Part shown: one piece after another, positions 59,050 to 64,000 of the stretch
How positions within the stretch are numbered: the first letter of the stretch is position 1
Layout: each line of letters starts with the position of its first letter
From: Adiantum capillus-veneris
Taxonomy: Eukaryota > Streptophyta > Polypodiopsida > Polypodiales > Pteridaceae
Reading direction: 5' to 3'
Assembly: GCA_014529385.2 (NCBI GenBank)
Contig: CM043953.1
Span: 63,055,872 to 63,119,871, forward strand
DNA length: 64,000 bases
The notes under the pieces: generated by a model
What the model saw: the letters and a program-made list of their open reading frames with translations, nothing else
What the model was told of the DNA's origin: nothing
Databases searched by the model: none
Made by a program: the position numbers and the translations under genes

Positions 59050-59270
59050 AGCTATAGATCCTTACATTTGGCTCTTTGTTGGCCTTGCCCTTACGAGACA
59101 CTTGCCTTGACATTAACCCCCCTTGGAGGGCTTTGTTTTTGCTAAAAGAAAGTGATGAATCTCTTCTTAAGAACACTATAGTTTTCCCAAGTGGTACCTT
59201 CTTAAGAAAACGACATTTTTTTCCAAGTGACACCTTCGTCAAGTCTGTCTTTCCATTTGACTTGTACGAG
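59050..59270 (-). mobile_element. Gypsy 3' tail fragment (G/H-like)
   Basis: Minus strand: decayed coding end (KTIVFLRRDSSLSFSKNKAL, compare H), a polypurine tract (ccctccaaggggggttaa, 59113-59130) and an LTR start TGTCAAGGCAAGTGTC at 59112. The LTR pattern TGTNAGGNCAAG is shared with G and H. Only this tail is visible. Confidence 0.55.
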
Positions 59271-59399
59271 ACTAATACTTGATGATAATCATGATGTTAT
59301 ATATGTAACTCATAAAAGTTTATGATTCTTTTAGGTTCTTGCGGTAGATTTAAAGGTTCAATGTGCTCAATGAAGGTAGCTAGGTCATAACTTATTTGT

Positions 59400-60470
59400 C
59401 ATGTTATAAGTGTTGTAAATTTACATGAAGTACCGGATGGAGCTCGCCAAGTTGCATGCAATTCCCTTCATAACCCCCAAAACCTCCCTCATTTTATTCA
59501 TCTTCCATTTGGCCTCCCTTTATTGAGTTTCCCTTTCTTTCATGGCTTATACAATTGGGCCTTTGTAAGAACACCACATTTGGCATACATATTCACTAAT
59601 GCTATGCCAAGGGGACTATCTTTATAGACCCAACCCCTTATTCATGGCCCATCTCAGTAGCCCTCATGAGGCTAGCATAGGTCATTGCATCCAAGAAAAG
59701 GCCTTAATATTTCAAAAGTTCAAAACAGGTGAGTGCTTTCTAACCACTTTCATGTTCATTATATATTTCCACTAGTAGTGCATTCCATGGCACCACACCA
59801 TGAAAAGGAAGCTCACCAAATACACATTGTGCATTTGGAAGTTCACCAAAGTTGATGTACACATCAACACAATGCATTGACAAGCCCAGCATTTGCACTC
59901 TCAAGCCCTTTCTATTACCTTCCTTAGTTGCTCCTAAGCTACCACAAGCTTTCAAAAGGAAAGGAAAGTTACTGTGTTAGAAGATACTCCATTAATTTGA
60001 TAGATGAGTGGTTGTGCAGTATGACCATTTTAAGCATAGCTTGTGATGCATGTATCAGGCTAGATGCTCATCCATTTCTTTTCTTAGTTTTGGCAAGATC
60101 ATCTCATTTCACATACATATTCCCAAGCCCAATATACCCAAGAAAATCAAACATTTCAATTTCCTCTTTGATAATCTTATCATATCGGTTGCACCTGGGC
60201 TTGCACATGCCTTGAGTGAACAAGAGAAAGGTTGTTTTACATGAAGGGATATATGCCTTCACACTTCATCTATTTGAATTGATTGACTACTCTCTCCGCT
60301 TGCCCATGTTGGTGATATGTTGTACAAAGGGCACCCCAAGTGACTTTATCATGGATTGAAAGCTTATTAGAGACTTGTTGTGCTCTTGCCAATTCACCAC
60401 ATTTGGCATCCATACCTACCAATGCAGCGCTAAGCAACAGAATCAAGAAAGTCAGTAGCAATAAAGATCA
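59400..60470 (-). pseudogene. Pentatricopeptide-repeat (PPR) protein remnant, PLS type
   Basis: The minus strand, in several frames, shows repeated PPR/PLS signatures: AALVGMDAKCGELARAQQVS and VTWGALCTTYHQHGQAERVV (60461-60270), SLKACASPGATD (about 60200), MKACGSLGATKEGNRKGLRV, NFGELPNAQCVFGELPFHGV and VPWNALLVEIYNEH (59955-59740), and YASLMRATE (about 59680). Spacing is about 31-36 residues per repeat. Plant PPR proteins bind organelle RNAs, and the PLS class serves C-to-U editing. The frames are broken and no start, E or DYW domain is recognisable, so this is a pseudogene or retrocopy. It is the only host-type gene trace in the window. Confidence 0.75.
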
Positions 60471-62236
60471 ACAAAATCCCATTCATTAATCCTCCAATGA
60501 TACTGTGGTGATTAGCACTGTCCATGCATACATCATGCATAGAATGCTTTTCAAGCTGTGCAAATCTTTGATTGGACCATTCTAAACCAACATCAAATTA
60601 GAGCAAATACTAGATTCTATCACAAATGCCTCTCAACACTTGCCTTCGGCCACATGAGAATGGCCTAATTTCACCAGACACACATCAAGATGCACATACA
60701 TCAGATAACTAACAATTGTTAAAGCAGCTTGATCGTAGCTTAGACAGTCAATTATTAAAGCAGGACATAAGACATGTCCTAGAAGTCATAGATTAATTAA
60801 CCATCACAAATTTTAGGAAGGTTTGTATTGTTGCAGTCTTGCACAATCCCAACTTTGGCGGGCTTCTATGGTGCATAATGGGAAGAACATAGTTTCTAGG
60901 ATCAGTCCACTGCCTCCGCGTAAGACCAACTTTAGCTGCTTAATTTGCATGAAGATAATTTTCTTGCTTAAAGTTAATTTGCAGAAGTTTTGCAGCTTGC
61001 TCATCATTAACATCTATTGCTCATCAAACCGTCACTAAAGCTTTGCAGTTGCTTGCATGTGATTGAATGCATTATTTGATGCCCTGCATGTGAGCATCGG
61101 TTGCTTATGCACAACTCTATGTACGTCTATTGCGACTCAGGATTGGAACTCAACCAACACCACTTTGGATACCTAAGATTCGTTCAAGTATTTTCCATCT
61201 TTTCCAACTTAATTGGATGCAGCCAATGGTTTTGAATGCTATCCCCCATCTTGCATTGATGAGAAAGCAGGATACCAGAGGTTAAAAAAGCTCTGAAGCA
61301 AGCTCACAATGTGCAATAAGAGGCTGAGCTTGGGCTGAGGGAAGATTCAAAGAAGCAGAAGGGGCACTGTTAGGAGGGACGTTGAGAGGGGTTGTAAAGT
61401 CGAGGCCACAAGGAGGAGATGCCTCAGTCAAGGATTGACAAGAAAAGCGACGATGATGGCCATGAAAGGGGGCGCATCTGGCTAGGAGAAAGGGGAGGAC
61501 TGTTGGAGGGGCAATTTGAGAGCACGGGAGGACTGAAGCTCAAGTGGGGCGTCCAAAGCGGAGAAGAGGAGAACCCAATGGGTGCCAAAAGGGCTTGGTC
61601 AATGAGGGACAACCAGGAAAAGCGGGGCTCTCATAGCGCTGTAGAAGGGGAGCCACGAGGGAGCAATATTGAGCGAAGGCAGGGCCACCCTCCTTTGTAC
61701 GGGGTGTCGTGGAGTTGCCAAGGAGAAGGGGCACGCATTCTGAAGCAAGAAGGGAGCACAAACTCAAGATGCAGGGGAAAGGTGCCGAAGACATGCAGCT
61801 CGCAGGGCTACATAAGCGGAGAAGGGCAGTGACAAAGACGACCAGCATGGTGGGAACAAAGAGGCAATGAGCGAAGGCCTTGGAGCTCTTATTAGCCTTC
61901 CATCTGCTGCGTCTTGATGATGATGCAGATTTTGGCTGTCAAAGCCAAAAAAAGCATCGTCCACGCGCCAAAAAAAGCGAGGGCAGGAGAATCTCTCTCA
62001 AGAGTGATTGACATGGCTTAAACATTACGAAGAGGCAGAATGGCTCCGCAGAGAGGCCGAACTGGGTCTGCTGAAGGGAAGTCGAAGGAGCACTTCTCTT
62101 GAATATGCTGTGGGATCTCCATTAGGAGAGAGTAAAGGCTCAGATGACATTAAGATCTGTCGGGTCTATAAGGAGAAATATGCAGGCTGGTTGCCTGCGT
62201 AGGGATCAATTGTGTTAGTATAAGATGCCTAAAGCC
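60471..62236. other. No gene supported
   Basis: Positions 60471-61300 are AT-rich without domains. Positions 61330-62200 are purine-rich and of higher GC on the plus strand. Long overlapping frames occur on both strands (137 codons at 61419-61832 plus, 102 codons at 61540-61848 minus), but neither shows a domain, and the mirrored openness suggests composition bias. The stretch could be a former 5' region of the PPR gene, but nothing shows it. Confidence 0.45.
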
Positions 62237-62239
62237 TAA

Positions 62240-62586
62240 GGCCTGTGTCACACTGGAGCAGGCAAATGTTGGCCATGCCTAGGTGGCCGACTCTCATTTG
62301 CGAAGGAAAAAGGAAACGATGGCCTGCAGCTTTTGCTAGAGGGGCAGGCAAGAGAGCCCGGCCAACTTGTGAGGGAATCGGCCAGCTGCAAAAAGCGCGC
62401 GTGCGAAAGAAGCTTAGAGGTTTCGAGCTCTGCCTGTCAGCCTGAAATATGGACGCTCTACCACTTGGATACAGCCGGTTTGCTGGAGATCTTGGGCATT
62501 GTATACCTCATAGCCCAATGTGACTGCGTTTGCCTGGCCACCTTCCAAAAAGCGGTGTGGCCGCCTGCCCCAGTGTGACAGGGGCC
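62240..62586. mobile_element. Harbinger/Tourist-like MITE, 347 bp
   Basis: Terminal inverted repeats of 24 bp with 21 matches: the left end is GGCCTGTGTCACACTGGAGC..., the right end inverted is GGCCCCTGTCACACTGGGGC.... Both sides are flanked by TAA (62237-62239 and 62587-62589). A 3-bp TAA/TTA target duplication and GG-starting ends are the marks of PIF/Harbinger elements. No transposase is encoded, so it is non-autonomous. Confidence 0.75.
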
Positions 62587-62589
62587 TAA

Positions 62590-64000
62590 ATGTATCCGTG
62601 TGTATTTGAGCACTGCAACGTTGTTGAAACCCTCTCCTTTCCCACTAAAATACTTGCCCTCAGTCAAGTGCATACAACTATCAAACGAAGCATCTGCCAA
62701 AGTCATGAGAAACCAATAACTTGAGGTACTTTGGCTTTCGCTCTTTACTTCAACACATGCATACATAATCTGTTTCCAAAACCTTCCCAGCTGATCAAGT
62801 ACCAATCTGTATGAACAACTTCAAGCTCAAAAGCATTTGTTTTTATGTAAAATTTTACAAGTCTTCTCTATTTCTTTCGTAGCGAAAATGACACGATAAC
62901 TTATATGGGGTTTCTAAATAGCATAACAAGTGGGGCTACGATCTCAATCTATAAATTGAAAGACACTCTGCAAGCATGACCAAATGGCGGCATGGGTGGA
63001 GATTATGGAAAATGACCAAGTTGAAGACAATAGGTGCAAAGGAGAGGGTGGTGAGAAGGTGAAGAATGGACAAAATGACTATTTATAATCGTGAAAATGG
63101 AAAAAAATGGTCAAATATTTTTGAAAAAGAATGAGGGTTGGAACTCCCCTATCATCCGCGTGCACGCGTACAATGAGGGAGCTCAACCCCCCTTTGTTTA
63201 AATTGTGAAACTGAGCAAAAATGGCCAAATATTTTTGGCATACATGTCAACCCAGGCAGTACAAGAACTTTAGCATCAGCATTGCAACATGCTTATAAGA
63301 TGCAAGTGTAGGTGATTGCATCTGAAGAGCTATCATCGCCAGAAAGCAACAGCCTAGAGCTCTTAGCTTCCTTCTCTCTGATTTGAAAAAAAAAGGGCTA
63401 GAGACCTGCCGTCATCCGTGTGCGTGTGGACGATAAGGGGGCTCCAACCCACCCGCTTTTTTTTTTTCAAATCGGCATGTTGCATAATGCCACAAGCCAC
63501 TAGGAGCCAAGTCCACATGTTATAGAGGTCTTTAATGTCTACAGCACTACTATCTATCTCATTGGTCCCAAAGGTGAAATGATAGTGCCGCTTAGCAATT
63601 GAAAGCATGACCTTTGAAAATGAATCGCTTCTCAGCAATTGAAAGCATGACGTTCACAAAAGAAGCTAAATGATGCAATACTTTATAGAGAACTTCTTAG
63701 CGCATTTGGAAAAGAAAGAGGGAGGGGCTTGAGCCCCACCATCGTCTGCGTGGACGATTGGCCACCTTTTTTTTGAGATTGGTGCATGCTGCAATATGGA
63801 GAGCTATGAGCCTATGGTGCTCACACCATGCTACAAACAATGAAAATGATATATCACACAAGCTGACAATTGCGATACGACCATACAAGTTTGAGCTTCA
63901 TGCAAGGAGAGGTGCCGCATGTGCACCCAAGGTACAACACAACGGCTAATGGGGTTGATTTGATAAAGGTATATCAGTGCAATGTGGGGAATAATGATGC
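62590..64000. other. No gene; diverged local repeats
   Basis: No supported coding region. It contains the repeat listed at 63130-63780 and a short repeat, cagcaattgaaagcatgac, at about 63594 and 63633. Frames at 63363-63638 and 63697-63949 lie in repeat sequence. Confidence 0.5.
63130..63780. repeat. Three diverged copies of a local repeat
   Basis: Similar blocks around 63130-63200, 63390-63475 and 63710-63780. Each is a purine-rich gaaaaaga(a)...agg stretch, then a near-palindromic catccgcgtgcacg / catccgtgtgcgtgtggacg / cgtctgcgtggacgat, then a gctc...ccacc stretch and a T run. Spacing is 258 and about 330 bp. The middle motif keeps its dyad symmetry (cgtcyrcgtggacg). Confidence 0.55.

Noticed and set aside
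61419-61848. Long overlapping open frames on both strands (137 and 102 codons)
   Set aside because: Neither has a domain; both follow from purine bias and raised GC, and mirrored openness is typical of noncoding composition.

Overview
The window looks like repeat-dense, gene-poor DNA from a large land-plant nuclear genome. It contains no intact host gene. Evidence for a plant: chromodomain-type Ty3/gypsy elements, a Tat-type gypsy element with the extra plant-style RNase H, copia elements primed by initiator tRNA-Met, and the wreck of a PLS-type pentatricopeptide (PPR) gene. A fern or another large-genome vascular plant is my guess; the sequence does not settle the species.

Layout. 1-868: copia LTR end, primer site and gag piece. 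869-11290: two minus-strand copies (A, B) of one chromovirus family with a 1.53 kb LTR; B interrupts the RT of A. 11346-27518: a large Tat-like element (E, LTRs 12472-13354 and 26604-27518), preceded by a truncated second copy. E has gag and integrase but no recognisable RT, a long unidentified 3' reading region, and a palindromic box repeated about every 280 bp. 27519-28880: 5' end of a third chromovirus copy (D, minus). 28905-29327: an inverted duplication of gag. 29095-36967: plus-strand copy C, whose 3' LTR is split by a gag-only copia element (33162-36522). 37200-38800: decayed copia pol, minus. 39697-43557: a short gypsy-derived element (G) with 0.17-0.18 kb LTRs. 43998-57252: a related decayed gypsy (H), into whose gag a young Tat element (I, 45526-53087) inserted, leaving a 4-bp ACGT target duplication. 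57253-64000: mostly unassigned sequence with a gypsy tail (about 59050-59270), the PPR pseudogene (about 59400-60470), a Harbinger/Tourist-like MITE (62240-62586) and a diverged local repeat (63.1-63.8 kb).

How it fits together. The history is one of nesting: B in A, the gag-only copia in C's LTR, and I in H. Only I is nearly whole; I counted by hand about eleven substitutions and one 4-bp indel between its two ~1.03 kb LTRs. Even I carries three stop codons, a short homopolymer frame break and a tandem duplication in RT. All coding entries are therefore listed as pseudogenes or partial ORFs. Boundaries come from TG...CA ends, primer sites, polypurine tracts, target duplications and comparison between copies inside the window. 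Small ORFs not listed are shadows of these or unsupported.
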